64,000 nucleotides of DNA, taken from NCBI GenBank assembly GCA_902536455.1, contig CACAXN010000002.1:20922-84921 (forward strand), read 5' to 3'. The notes beneath the pieces were generated by a model, which was not told where the DNA came from, did not search any database, and saw nothing but the letters and a program-made list of their open reading frames with translations. A program made the translations under genes and the position numbers. This document shows, in pieces, positions 56,328 through 64,000 of the stretch; positions within the stretch are counted from its first letter, which is position 1, and every line of letters starts with the position of its first letter. The stretch comes from an uncultured Prochlorococcus sp. GTDB taxonomy: Bacteria; Cyanobacteriota; Cyanobacteriia; PCC-6307; Cyanobiaceae.

Positions 56328-57332
56328 TTAGAAAGGATTTTCAAGTAAAATCGCATCTCCAGAATTTTCTACAGCACACTCTATAAAATCAGCAATTTTT
56401 AAAGCTCTTGAGGCTTGCTCGCCATCTACCTCTGGTTTTTCTTTGCCTAGTACGCATTTAAGAAAATGCTCCAGTTCTGCATAAAGAGGTTCAATGGAGG
56501 TTGTGCTAACTTCTTCGACATATCCATCATTTCGATACACTAATTCACCATGCTCTGCTGTGTATGATTCATTAGACTTTCGATGGATTTGTAAAGAGTG
56601 ATTTAAGAAATCAGTTTCTACTAGCCCATTTTGGCAGTGAGCACTTAAGCTTCTAATTTTTTTGTGACTCATTTTGCTAGCAGTCAAGCTTGCAATAACA
56701 TTATTTTTAAAAACTAAAGTAGCATTGACATAATCTATTAATCCTTCGCTATTCCTGCCTCCAACAGCTGCTAATTTTTGTATTTTTGAGTTTACAAGCT
56801 CCAAGACAAGATCGATGTCATGAATCATTAAATCCATTACTACAGATACATCATTTGCTCTGTCTGCATGTGGACTGTGCCTCCTTGCTTCTAAAACAAC
56901 AATTTCTTCATTATGAACTATTTTATTTAATTCTCTAAAAGCAGGATTAAATCTCTCAATATGGCCAACTTGTAATAGACAATTACTTGCATCAGCAGCC
57001 TGTATTAAAGATTTTGCTTCTAACTCGTTAGCTGCAATTGGTTTTTCAATGAGAACGTTAGTACCTCTCTTTAGACAATCTAGTCCCACTTTGTGATGAA
57101 GCAGTGTTGGAACAGCGATACAGATAGCATCAACTTTTGGAATTAAGTCCTTATAATCTCTGAACCATTCACATTGAAATTGCTCAATAGCTAATTTACC
57201 TCTCTCTTCATTTGGATCTGCGACTCCAATAAGATTTGCATCTTTGAGTAAACTTAGTACCCGAGCATGATGCCAGCCCATATTCCCTATGCCTATGACT
57301 CCAACCTTTACGGGTGATGAGGTTGGTTGCAT
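56328..57332 (-). CDS. Gfo/Idh/MocA family NAD(P)-dependent oxidoreductase
   Basis: The 334-residue protein has an N-terminal Rossmann domain (VGVIGIGNMGWHHARVLSLL) and the family motif VLIEKPIAANELEA near residue 95. The C-terminal domain carries the putative catalytic MIHDIDLVLELV histidine region near residue 170. Members oxidise or reduce sugars and related compounds; the substrate is not visible from sequence. It is 50 bases downstream of the CNNM/CorC gene on the same strand. Confidence 0.88.
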   Translation of the reverse strand: MQPTSSPVKVGVIGIGNMGWHHARVLSLLKDANLIGVADPNEERGKLAIEQFQCEWFRDYKDLIPKVDAICIAVPTLLHHKVGLDCLKRGTNVLIEKPIAANELEAKSLIQAADASNCLLQVGHIERFNPAFRELNKIVHNEEIVVLEARRHSPHADRANDVSVVMDLMIHDIDLVLELVNSKIQKLAAVGGRNSEGLIDYVNATLVFKNNVIASLTASKMSHKKIRSLSAHCQNGLVETDFLNHSLQIHRKSNESYTAEHGELVYRNDGYVEEVSTTSIEPLYAELEHFLKCVLGKEKPEVDGEQASRALKIADFIECAVENSGDAILLENPF

Positions 57333-57382
57333 AATGTTAAATCTATATATTAATTATAATTATCCTCTATGGGGAGCCACAT

Positions 57383-58651
57383 TTAGCTTTTAGGAAGAAT
57401 TATTTTAACACGATCAATTTTCGGCCCTGACATAGAAATAACTTCAAATTTAATGTTATTAAAAGTTAAAACGTCGCCAATTTTTGGAACCATTTGAAAT
57501 TTCTCTAGCAGAAATCCAGCAAGGGTATGGTAGTCTGCACCTTCTGGAATAGAACATTCTAACTTTTTATTAATATCTATAATTTCTGATTTTCCAGCTA
57601 ATGACCATTTTTTTGAGAAATTATCCAACATTCTCATATCTGAATAAATTCTATTGTTGAGCATTTCCTCTCCAACTATTTCGCCATTTAGATCGGCTGC
57701 AGTTATTAGCCCCTCTGTTCCGCCGTGTTCATCAACTACTAGTAAGAAAGGATTGTAATCTCTTACTATTGGAAATATTTCTGCCAATGAACATGTTTCT
57801 ATAATTTTTGTCACTGGCAAAAGAAACGGCTCCAATAATGTATTGGCTTCCATTTCGCCTTTTGAAATTGGCTTAGCTAGATAACGTAAATCTAAGACAC
57901 CTAATACATCATCTAAAGACTCACCAATCACAAAGAAGCGAGCATGGCGAGTTTTATCCACCTGTTTCATAAGTTCTGAAAAAGTTATATTTTTTGGCAA
58001 AGTTACCATTTCAGATCTTGGAATCATTACTTCTTTAACTTGTGTATCTTTTAAAGCAAAAACTCCTTCAAGAATATTTTTCTCATCTGGTTTTAAGCCT
58101 GTTACATTATCTGTTTCTATAAGAGTTTCTAATTCTCCTGCGGATAAACCCGAGTTTAAAGAATCCCATTTGTTATTTAAATTGAACAAGCCTAAACAGG
58201 CGCTAGCAAAGAATTCTATTATCTTCACTATAGGATTCATAGCTTTTCTAACGGCATCGAATATTGTTGTAAGCCTTAATGCCGCAGATTCTGGATTGTT
58301 AATTACTAGTGCTTTAGGAATTAGTCCAGAAACGAGAGTAACGACTAAAACAACAAATAAAAAAAATAGAAGATCATAAAATCTATTTGACAAAATATTG
58401 CTTTTCCAATAATCATTCGCCAGGTTATTGCTGAGCCATCCAATTGCAATTAATGAAATTGTTACACCAAATTGAGAGGCAATTAACGAAGATCTAAAGC
58501 GTTTTTGAATTTTTAAAATTGAAAATGCTCCTTTCTTTTTTTCTTCTATTAACCTTAAAACTTTACTGGGCCTTATTAATAAAAAAGAGAGTTCACTCGC
58601 TGCAAAAAAAGCTGGGAAAAATAAAAGAAATAAAAGTATAGTTATTTTCAT
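57383..58651 (-). CDS. CNNM/CorC (hemolysin-C-like) membrane protein with CBS domains
   Basis: The 422-residue protein has a DUF21/CNNM membrane domain at about 1-150 (three to four helices), a pair of CBS domains at about 195-315 (VKEVMIPRSEMVTLPKNITF) and a CorC/HlyC domain near the end (ADYHTLAGFLLEKFQMVPKI). Family members are linked to magnesium and cobalt efflux or resistance; activity here is inferred. It is complete and starts 18 bases before the tRNA-Met gene region. Confidence 0.88.
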   Translation of the reverse strand: MKITILLFLLFFPAFFAASELSFLLIRPSKVLRLIEEKKKGAFSILKIQKRFRSSLIASQFGVTISLIAIGWLSNNLANDYWKSNILSNRFYDLLFFLFVVLVVTLVSGLIPKALVINNPESAALRLTTIFDAVRKAMNPIVKIIEFFASACLGLFNLNNKWDSLNSGLSAGELETLIETDNVTGLKPDEKNILEGVFALKDTQVKEVMIPRSEMVTLPKNITFSELMKQVDKTRHARFFVIGESLDDVLGVLDLRYLAKPISKGEMEANTLLEPFLLPVTKIIETCSLAEIFPIVRDYNPFLLVVDEHGGTEGLITAADLNGEIVGEEMLNNRIYSDMRMLDNFSKKWSLAGKSEIIDINKKLECSIPEGADYHTLAGFLLEKFQMVPKIGDVLTFNNIKFEVISMSGPKIDRVKIILPKS

Positions 58652-58669
58652 TCAATGACAAATGAATAA

Positions 58670-58742
58670 TGGGGGTGGCGAGGATCGAACTCGCCTTAGC
58701 CAAATTATGAGTTTGGTGCATTCACCAGATTGCTACACCCCC
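58670..58742 (-). tRNA. tRNA-Met (anticodon CAU), elongator-type
   Basis: Read on minus, GGGGGTG pairs with CACCCCC at the acceptor, with discriminator A. The anticodon stem CCAAA/TTTGG encloses loop CTCATAA, giving anticodon CAT. The first pair G1-C72 and the lack of three G-C pairs in the anticodon stem argue against an initiator tRNA. A tRNA-Ile2 modified at the same anticodon cannot be fully excluded. CCA is not encoded. Confidence 0.9.
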
Positions 58743-58883
58743 GAGGGAGTTTATGTAATTTTAATTACATTGAATTTCAATATACAATATAAAAATAATA
58801 TTTCAAAAAACACCTCATTAGGAAGTTTTTGTGAGATTTCTTTTTTTTCTTCTAATCTTTAAATATAAATTTAACTTTTACTA

Positions 58884-59444
58884 ATGGGCAAATTTTCGGA
58901 AAAGTATGATTTAAATAAAGCAAAATTGTTAAAACAGTTAATCAAAAAATCTTACAAGAAAGGAAACTTCACTTTATCTTCAGGAAAAAAAAGCAGTCAT
59001 TACTTGAACTGTAAACCAGTATCATTAAATGGCGAAGGCTTAAACTTAATAAGTGAATTATTTTTAGAGTTAAAGGACTCAAGGTCAAAAGCTGTAGCAG
59101 GATTGACATTAGGCGCAGATCCTATTGTAAGTGGATTAATTGTCAAAGCAGCTTCGCAAGGCTTAGATCTTAATGGTTTAATAATTCGGAAAGAAATTAA
59201 AAAATACGGCACCAAAGCTGGAATAGAGGGCCCTTCATTGGGAGAAGGAACCTTGGTAACTGTCTTAGAGGATGTGGTTACAACTGCTGGTTCAGTAATA
59301 AAAGCTATAAAAAAGTTACGAGAAAATAATTATATTGTTGAGGAAGTTTTGTCTATAGTCGATAGGCAAGAAGGAGGATGTGAAGCCCTAAATGATGAAA
59401 ATGTTAAATTAAAGAGTCTTTTTACAATAAAAGACTTTTTATAA
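58884..59444 (+). CDS. pyrE: orotate phosphoribosyltransferase
   Basis: PyrE makes OMP from orotate and PRPP. The 186-residue protein has the PRPP-binding motif [20 protein letters not shown] near residue 128, and [20 protein letters not shown] near the start. [17 protein letters not shown] holds the catalytic lysines. The length is normal. It is 10 bases upstream of the ygfZ-like gene and likely co-transcribed with it. Confidence 0.95.
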   Translation: MGKFSEKYDLNKAKLLKQLIKKSYKKGNFTLSSGKKSSHYLNCKPVSLNGEGLNLISELFLELKDSRSKAVAGLTLGADPIVSGLIVKAASQGLDLNGLIIRKEIKKYGTKAGIEGPSLGEGTLVTVLEDVVTTAGSVIKAIKKLRENNYIVEEVLSIVDRQEGGCEALNDENVKLKSLFTIKDFL

Positions 59445-59454
59445 TTATCTCAAA

Positions 59455-60291
59455 ATGCAAGATATAAAAAAAAAGTTTTGGCTTGAAAAATTTGATTGTT
59501 TTTCTGTTACTGGAAAAGATGCCAGAAAATTTTTGAATGGAATAACAACTGGTAATATTCTAAATTCAGAAAATAAAGTTATCAAAACTTGTTGGTTAAC
59601 TCCAAATGGAGTTCTAAGGTCATTAATAGAAATTATTTTTTCAGAAAGAAACTTAGAAGTAATTATCTTGGCTGGTAAGACTAACGAAATGATTGATTAC
59701 TTTAATCAAATTATTTTTCCGGCGGACGATGTACTTCTAAGTGAACCTTTCTTGATAAATAGAATTCAGGAAATTGATGAATCTAGTTCATGGAGAACTT
59801 ACCAGCCTATTTTCTTCAAAACAGAAGATAAAGAGTTTGAAATATATAAAAATAAACTAAATTTACTAAATGCCAATGATTTAAAACTTTGGAAGATTAA
59901 TCAGGCAATACCCTCATTAGAAATGGAAATAAACGAAAAAAATAATCCTCTTGAGCTTGGATTACAAGATCTAATAGATTTTAATAAAGGTTGTTATTTA
60001 GGACAAGAAACAATGTCAAAAATAAAAAATGTTTCTTCTTTAAAACAGGAAATAAGAATTTGGAAATCATTAGAATCTAATATGAATTTAAACGTTGAAG
60101 ATAAAAATTTATATATAAATTCTGCTAGGGATATTTCTGTAGGAAAAATCACTAGTTTTTTAAAATCAGATACTCAAGTAAAAGGTTTAGCTATGATAAA
60201 AAGAAAATATTTGGAGGAAGGAAGTTATTTTTTTTCAGAAACTTTTGGAAAAATTATTATTGATAAATCTGTAGGATCAATTTTTCTTTAA
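59455..60291 (+). CDS. ygfZ: YgfZ/GcvT-like folate-binding protein
   Basis: The 278-residue protein has the YgfZ signature DFNKGCYLGQETMSKIKN (K-G-C-Y-x-G-Q-E) near residue 176 and a GcvT-like fold pattern (VTGKDARKFLNGITTGNI). YgfZ/IBA57 proteins help assemble or repair certain iron-sulfur enzymes with tetrahydrofolate. The C-terminal barrel domain (VGKITSFLKSDTQVKGLAMI) is present. It overlaps the convergent nuclease gene by 15 bases. Confidence 0.9.
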   Translation: MQDIKKKFWLEKFDCFSVTGKDARKFLNGITTGNILNSENKVIKTCWLTPNGVLRSLIEIIFSERNLEVIILAGKTNEMIDYFNQIIFPADDVLLSEPFLINRIQEIDESSSWRTYQPIFFKTEDKEFEIYKNKLNLLNANDLKLWKINQAIPSLEMEINEKNNPLELGLQDLIDFNKGCYLGQETMSKIKNVSSLKQEIRIWKSLESNMNLNVEDKNLYINSARDISVGKITSFLKSDTQVKGLAMIKRKYLEEGSYFFSETFGKIIIDKSVGSIFL

Positions 60292-61695
60292 TTGACTTTT
60301 GATTAAATATTCTGCAATTTGTAGAGTAGCCAAACAATCATCTTTATTATATTGGATAATTTTTTTTAAAAATATTTCGTTTTCTGTAATTTGATATTGA
60401 ATCCACCAATAAAGAGCTTTCGAGCCACTTACATTTTTCTGCCTCCATTCAAATCCAAGCCAATTAGAAACAGTTTTTAAGCCATAGTTTTTTAGTGGTA
60501 ATATCCAAGACTTTCGCATTAAGGTATGTAAGTCTATAAACCTTGAGGTAAGTGAATCAATTTCTTCAAAACTAAAATTTAAGTTTTTAGCAATATTAAT
60601 TATTGCTATCTTTTCAGTTTCTCCGTAATGTAAAACTGGCCATTCCCTTTCTGAAAAAAGTATTTCAATAATTTTCCTATAAGATTCGCCTTTATTGTTT
60701 TTGAGATTTAAAAATGGTTTATAAATAAGATCTTCTCTTTTCGGAAACAAATTATTTATTTTTAAAAAACCATATAAAAAATCATGCTTATCATCTGGAT
60801 TCGACTCAATGTCAAATATATAAAATCCCGAACATTTTTTTTCTAATAGATCGTTAGTATCATTTTTATTGGAAATGCGATATGGTTCTCCGGAAATATA
60901 AGCTTGTGCTTGCTTTACAAATAGGGATGCTTTTTCATACTTTTGATCGTTGAATTTAGATAATTTCTCTCCAAGTTGTTTTTCGCTATACGAAGCTAAT
61001 GTTTGGGTATCAGATATTCCATTTGTTATAAGTAATGACGCGGTTTTGGATCCTATTCCATCTATATCTGTTAAATATCCATTTTCTTTTGCTTCATTGT
61101 CACAAAATTTTTGCCATGAACAAATAGTACATTTTTTTCTATCTTGAGTTATTTCTGGCATAAATCCCTCTAAGCATTCATTTAAACTTAATAAAACATT
61201 CAACACTTTTTTTCTTAATTTTTTATTTAAATAAATTTCTTCAACATTAACTTTTTGATCAAATCTTGAAATTACTAATCCTTTCTCAATTTTAGATTCT
61301 TGAAAAGGTTCCAACAGCATAGAACTAAAAGCTAAGTCAAATAAATGTTCTTTAGTGGTTTTGTGGCCTAACTTATAAACAGCAGGTAAATATTTATATT
61401 GTCCCCATTTACTTTTACCTTTTGTCTTTACAAGTAATTGTGGACGTATCTCTGCGTTAATATTTTGGAAAATATTCCCTTTGATTTTTAATCCAATTAC
61501 CCCTTGATAACCATTTTCACAAGCTTTTAATCCTGAATATATTTCACTATTACAAAATTCAGAGAAAATTTGAAACTGATTAATTTTATCTATAGCTTTG
61601 TGGGGAGACCAAACTTCATAAGATTTTTTACCCTTAAAATCTAGCCATGCTTTTCTTTTGCATCTTGTAAAACTTTTTAAATGAAGAGAATTCAA
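60277..61695 (-). CDS. TM0106-type RecB-like nuclease with RNase H-like domain
   Basis: The 472-residue protein matches the TM0106 RecB-family proteins. The N-terminal region has LKSFTRCKRKAWLDFKGKKS (first cysteine). A Cys cluster RKKCTICSWQKFC can complete a [4Fe-4S] site, and a helix-hairpin-helix-like TDIDGIGSKTASLLITNGI follows. The C-terminal RNase_H_2 domain shows FYIFDIESNPDDKHDFLYGF and NKDDCLATLQIAEYL. The physiological role is unknown; DNA processing is inferred. Confidence 0.82.
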   Translation of the reverse strand: MNSLHLKSFTRCKRKAWLDFKGKKSYEVWSPHKAIDKINQFQIFSEFCNSEIYSGLKACENGYQGVIGLKIKGNIFQNINAEIRPQLLVKTKGKSKWGQYKYLPAVYKLGHKTTKEHLFDLAFSSMLLEPFQESKIEKGLVISRFDQKVNVEEIYLNKKLRKKVLNVLLSLNECLEGFMPEITQDRKKCTICSWQKFCDNEAKENGYLTDIDGIGSKTASLLITNGISDTQTLASYSEKQLGEKLSKFNDQKYEKASLFVKQAQAYISGEPYRISNKNDTNDLLEKKCSGFYIFDIESNPDDKHDFLYGFLKINNLFPKREDLIYKPFLNLKNNKGESYRKIIEILFSEREWPVLHYGETEKIAIINIAKNLNFSFEEIDSLTSRFIDLHTLMRKSWILPLKNYGLKTVSNWLGFEWRQKNVSGSKALYWWIQYQITENEIFLKKIIQYNKDDCLATLQIAEYLIKSQLKKN

Positions 61696-61775
61696 ATTAT
61701 TTTTTAAGGGCGGTTTTAAAATTTACTCATATAAATTAGTATAGACAAATAGAAGATATCAAGGAAATTTTAAAT

Positions 61776-63231
61776 TTGACAGCTGATAAATTAGATAAAA
61801 TAGAATTTGGTACTGATGGGTGGAGAGGAATTATTGGATTTGATTTTAATTTATCCAATCTTTCAAGAGTTGTTGTTGCTGCATGCCAGGAATTGCATTA
61901 TCAATACTATAAAGAAGTTAATTCAAAGGCAATTATTATTGGATATGATCGTAGATTTATGGCTTGTGAATTTGCCAAGCAAATAGTGCCTTTTGTAAGA
62001 GGATGTGGTTTCGAACCGATCTTATCTAATAGCTTTGTTACAACACCCTCTTGTAGTTTCTATGCCAAAGAAGTCGGTTGTCTTGGAGCTTTAGTAATTA
62101 CAGCAAGTCACAATCCATATAATTGGCTAGGTCTGAAAATAAAGAGCTTTAATGGATGTTCTGTTGACGAATCTTTTACAAGTGAAATTGAAAAAAGATT
62201 AATGCTTGGAAATTCAATTGAGAAAATAGATGGTGTTAATCAATTGGTAGATATTAAGAAATTTCATTTAGATAGAATTAAATCCCTTTTTGATATCGAC
62301 TTTATTTCCAATAGATTGAAAAAAATGAAATTGAGAATTTTTGTAGATTCTATGCATGGTTCAGCTGCAAATTGTATGGCTGAAATTTTTGGTTCTAATG
62401 ATTTAGAAGTTATTTCAGAAATCAGGAAAGATGCTGACCCTTTTTTTTGGAGGACAACCTCCTGAACCTCTTTTAAATTATGCAGATGATCTAAATAAAA
62501 TACTAATTAAAAATTCAACAAATGAAGTGAAAACTCTAGGAATTATATTTGATGGTGATGGTGATAGAATTGCGGCAATTGATGAGAAGGGAAGATATTC
62601 TAGTACTCAAAATTTACTCCCATACTTTATTAGCTATTTGGGCGAAATTAAAAATAATTCTTATCCAGTTTTAAAGACTGTTAGTGGTTCAGATATTATT
62701 AAAAATATATCAGAGAGTCAAAATAGAGATGTTTTTGAACTTCCAGTTGGCTTTAAATATATTGCTGAAAAAATGATTAAAGAGAAAATATTTATTGGAG
62801 GAGAGGAATCTGGCGGGGTTGGTTTTGGTGACTTTATGCCTGAAAGAGATGCTCTATATGCAGCGATGGTTTTATTAAATGGAATTGCTGAAAAATCTCA
62901 ATATTTATATGAAACCCTAGATGAAATTCAAGAAGATTTTGGGCCAAGTTTTTATAAAAGAATTGATATTAAATTTCCAAATAAGTCAGAAAAAAATAAT
63001 GTAAAAGAATTTATCATAGATAATATTCCTAAGAATATTAATAATCACAAGTTAAAAAGTATCTCAAATATTGATGGAATAAAGTTGAGAATTGATAAAA
63101 ATTTTTGGCTTCTTTTTAGGTTTTCAGGAACGGAACCTCTTTTAAGGTTATATTGTGAAGCACCAAAAGAATCTTATTTAGATGAGTTATTAAAGTGGGG
63201 TCAAGTATTTATAAATTTGGCAGGAAAATAA
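61776..63231 (+). pseudogene. pgm: phosphoglucomutase/phosphomannomutase, split by a frameshift at a T8 tract
   Basis: The supplied ORFs 61776-62465 and 62431-63231 are the two halves of one alpha-D-phosphohexomutase of about 485 residues. The first half (TTG start) has FGTDGWRGIIGFDF and the active serine in VITASHNPYNWLGLKIK. The second has IIFDGDGDRIAAIDEKG, FIGGEESGGVGFGDFMPERD and FRFSGTEPLLRLY. After DADP the frame shifts within TTTTTTTT (62441-62448). Removing one T restores DPFFGGQPPEPLLNYA. All catalytic motifs survive, so this may be a sequencing error, a recent mutation, or a gene rescued by polymerase slippage on the T run. It is followed 2 bases later by rdgB. Confidence 0.85.
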
Positions 63232-63233
63232 GG

Positions 63234-63809
63234 ATGAAAAATTTATATTTAGCGAGTAAGAATAAAGGTAAAATTGAAGAATATAAGAAATTGCTTGCTG
63301 GAGTTAATTGTAAATTATTACTCCAGCCAGAATCATTAGAAGTTGAAGAGAATAGACTAACATTTAGAGATAATGCAATTAAAAAAGCGAGTGAAGTTTC
63401 GAGAAAAACAAATAATTACTCCATAGCAGATGATTCAGGAATTTGTATTGAAGCACTAGATGGTAAGCCTGGCATTTACTCATCTAGATATGCAGAAAAT
63501 GATCAGAAGAGAATTGAACGAGTTTTAAAAGAACTTGATGGAGTTCAAAATAGAAGTGCTTTCTTTATTGCCAATATTTGTGTTTGTTCCCCAAATGGTG
63601 AAGTGATTATTGAATCTGAGGCCAAATGTTATGGCAATATTATTTTAAACCCGAGAGGAAAAGGTGGTTTTGGGTATGACCCAATTTTCGAAGAGTATTC
63701 TACCAGATTAACTTTTGCAGAAATGAATAATGATATTAAAGATTCTTGTAGTCATAGAGGTAAAGCATTAAAAAAAATTATTCCGGATTTAATTGAAATT
63801 TTTTCTTAG
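63234..63809 (+). CDS. rdgB: XTP/dITP pyrophosphatase (RdgB/HAM1)
   Basis: RdgB hydrolyses non-canonical purine nucleotides such as dITP and XTP, keeping them out of DNA. I use the ATG at 63234 (191 residues, MKNLYLASKNKGKIEEYKKL), not the listed 63195, because that start follows the phosphohexomutase stop by 2 bases. Motifs SKNKGK, ADDSGICIEALDGKPGIYSS and GGFGYDPIFEEY are intact. Its TAG stop interlocks with the convergent carotenoid oxygenase gene. Confidence 0.95.
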   Translation: MKNLYLASKNKGKIEEYKKLLAGVNCKLLLQPESLEVEENRLTFRDNAIKKASEVSRKTNNYSIADDSGICIEALDGKPGIYSSRYAENDQKRIERVLKELDGVQNRSAFFIANICVCSPNGEVIIESEAKCYGNIILNPRGKGGFGYDPIFEEYSTRLTFAEMNNDIKDSCSHRGKALKKIIPDLIEIFS

Positions 63810-64000
63810 ATTAAATTAACCCAAGATCCATGAAGGCCATGAGGAATTGAAATGGGTAATTCATAAACAGCTAATTCTTTTAAGTCTTTTGCGTCCAATA
63901 TCACTAAATCGCTTCCTCTTCTTTTGCCGTTCCATAGAAGTATAAATAAAAATCCCTCATCCTCTTTTGAAGAGTTTTCTAATGGAACCATTATTGGTTC
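63806..64000 (-). CDS. carotenoid oxygenase, C-terminal end (partial)
   Basis: The gene runs off the right edge, so only the last 64 or so residues are visible. FLFILLWNGKRRGSDLVILD, AKDLKELAVYELPISIPHGL and HGSWVNLI match the C-terminus of carotenoid cleavage oxygenases. The conserved histidine of HGLHGSW is the last iron ligand. The ATG in the track (63991) is internal; the true start lies outside the window. These enzymes split carotenoids or apocarotenoids. Its stop overlaps the rdgB stop. Confidence 0.85.
   Translation of the reverse strand, partial: EPIMVPLENSSKEDEGFLFILLWNGKRRGSDLVILDAKDLKELAVYELPISIPHGLHGSWVNLI

Noticed and set aside
58662-58862. ORF of 66 aa at 58662-58862
   Set aside because: It runs through the tRNA-Met gene in antisense and into AT-rich intergenic sequence; no protein features.
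1-64000. CRISPR array, insertion sequence or prophage
   Set aside because: I saw no spaced direct repeats, transposase, integrase or phage structural genes.

Overview
The window looks like an ordinary stretch of chromosome from a high-light-adapted Prochlorococcus (marine picocyanobacterium). The evidence is the very AT-rich sequence, the single psbA whose D1 protein has the picocyanobacterial ending, the divergent psbH/psbN pair with psbI, short psbK, psbO, CP12, NtcA, CrtR, a cyanobacterial set of DUF proteins (DUF2555, DUF3084, DUF3146, DUF3155, DUF3177, DUF3181, DUF3769), tiny intergenic gaps and few recognisable Shine-Dalgarno sites. I see no insertion sequence, integrase, phage gene, CRISPR array or rRNA. 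The three tRNA genes are not flanked by islands. Strain identity cannot be fixed by eye.

Layout. 1-2.9 kb: inorganic-carbon transport operon (SulP/BicA-like, SbtA-like, PII-like SbtB) on the minus strand. 3-8.3 kb: hemB, a VOC protein, mutS2, obg and a small conserved protein on plus. 8.3-10.6 kb: CP12, a glutathione S-transferase and an aspartoacylase-like protein. 10.6-17.9 kb: a photosystem II neighbourhood with psbA, aroC, a KDPG-aldolase-like gene, ftsH, ATP sulfurylase and psbO. 18-23.5 kb: coaBC, DUF2555, ycf20-like, pyrB, a 3-methyladenine glycosylase with an unresolved 5' end, gatC and crtR. 23.6-32.8 kb: tRNA-Leu, ileS, trmB, glmM, a TxlA-like thioredoxin, thyX, dcd and a CobO-like protein with an altered P-loop. 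33-38.9 kb: ntcA, DUF3084, RuvX-like, DUF3146, pth, psbH/psbN/psbI and an LptD-like outer-membrane protein. 38.9-46.6 kb: leuD-leuC-cinA-glyA, tRNA-Arg, murJ and sfsA. 46.8-54.9 kb: amt1, ispH, DoxX, purH, an esterase, DUF3155, a histidine kinase and cobS. 55-64 kb: tgt, psbK, an oxidoreductase, a CNNM/CorC protein, tRNA-Met, pyrE, ygfZ-like, a TM0106-type nuclease, a frameshifted phosphohexomutase, rdgB and the end of a carotenoid oxygenase.

How the genes fit together. Most are housekeeping genes tied to a photoautotrophic, oligotrophic life: carbon uptake and Calvin-cycle control (BicA/SbtA/SbtB, CP12), PSII core and repair (psbA, psbO, psbH, psbN, psbI, psbK, ftsH), pigment precursors (hemB, ispH, crtR), and nitrogen scavenging (ntcA, amt1). 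Both ntcA and amt1 carry a candidate NtcA box at the spacing expected for NtcA-activated promoters.

I did not find a new multi-gene system. The items most worth a second look are: a T8-tract frameshift that splits an otherwise intact phosphohexomutase; a possible multi-hairpin RNA at about 52.9 kb; an unlisted 42-residue ORF antisense-oriented upstream of psbA; a broken or non-canonical start in the glycosylase gene; inverted repeats around ntcA; and convergent genes whose stop codons interlock.
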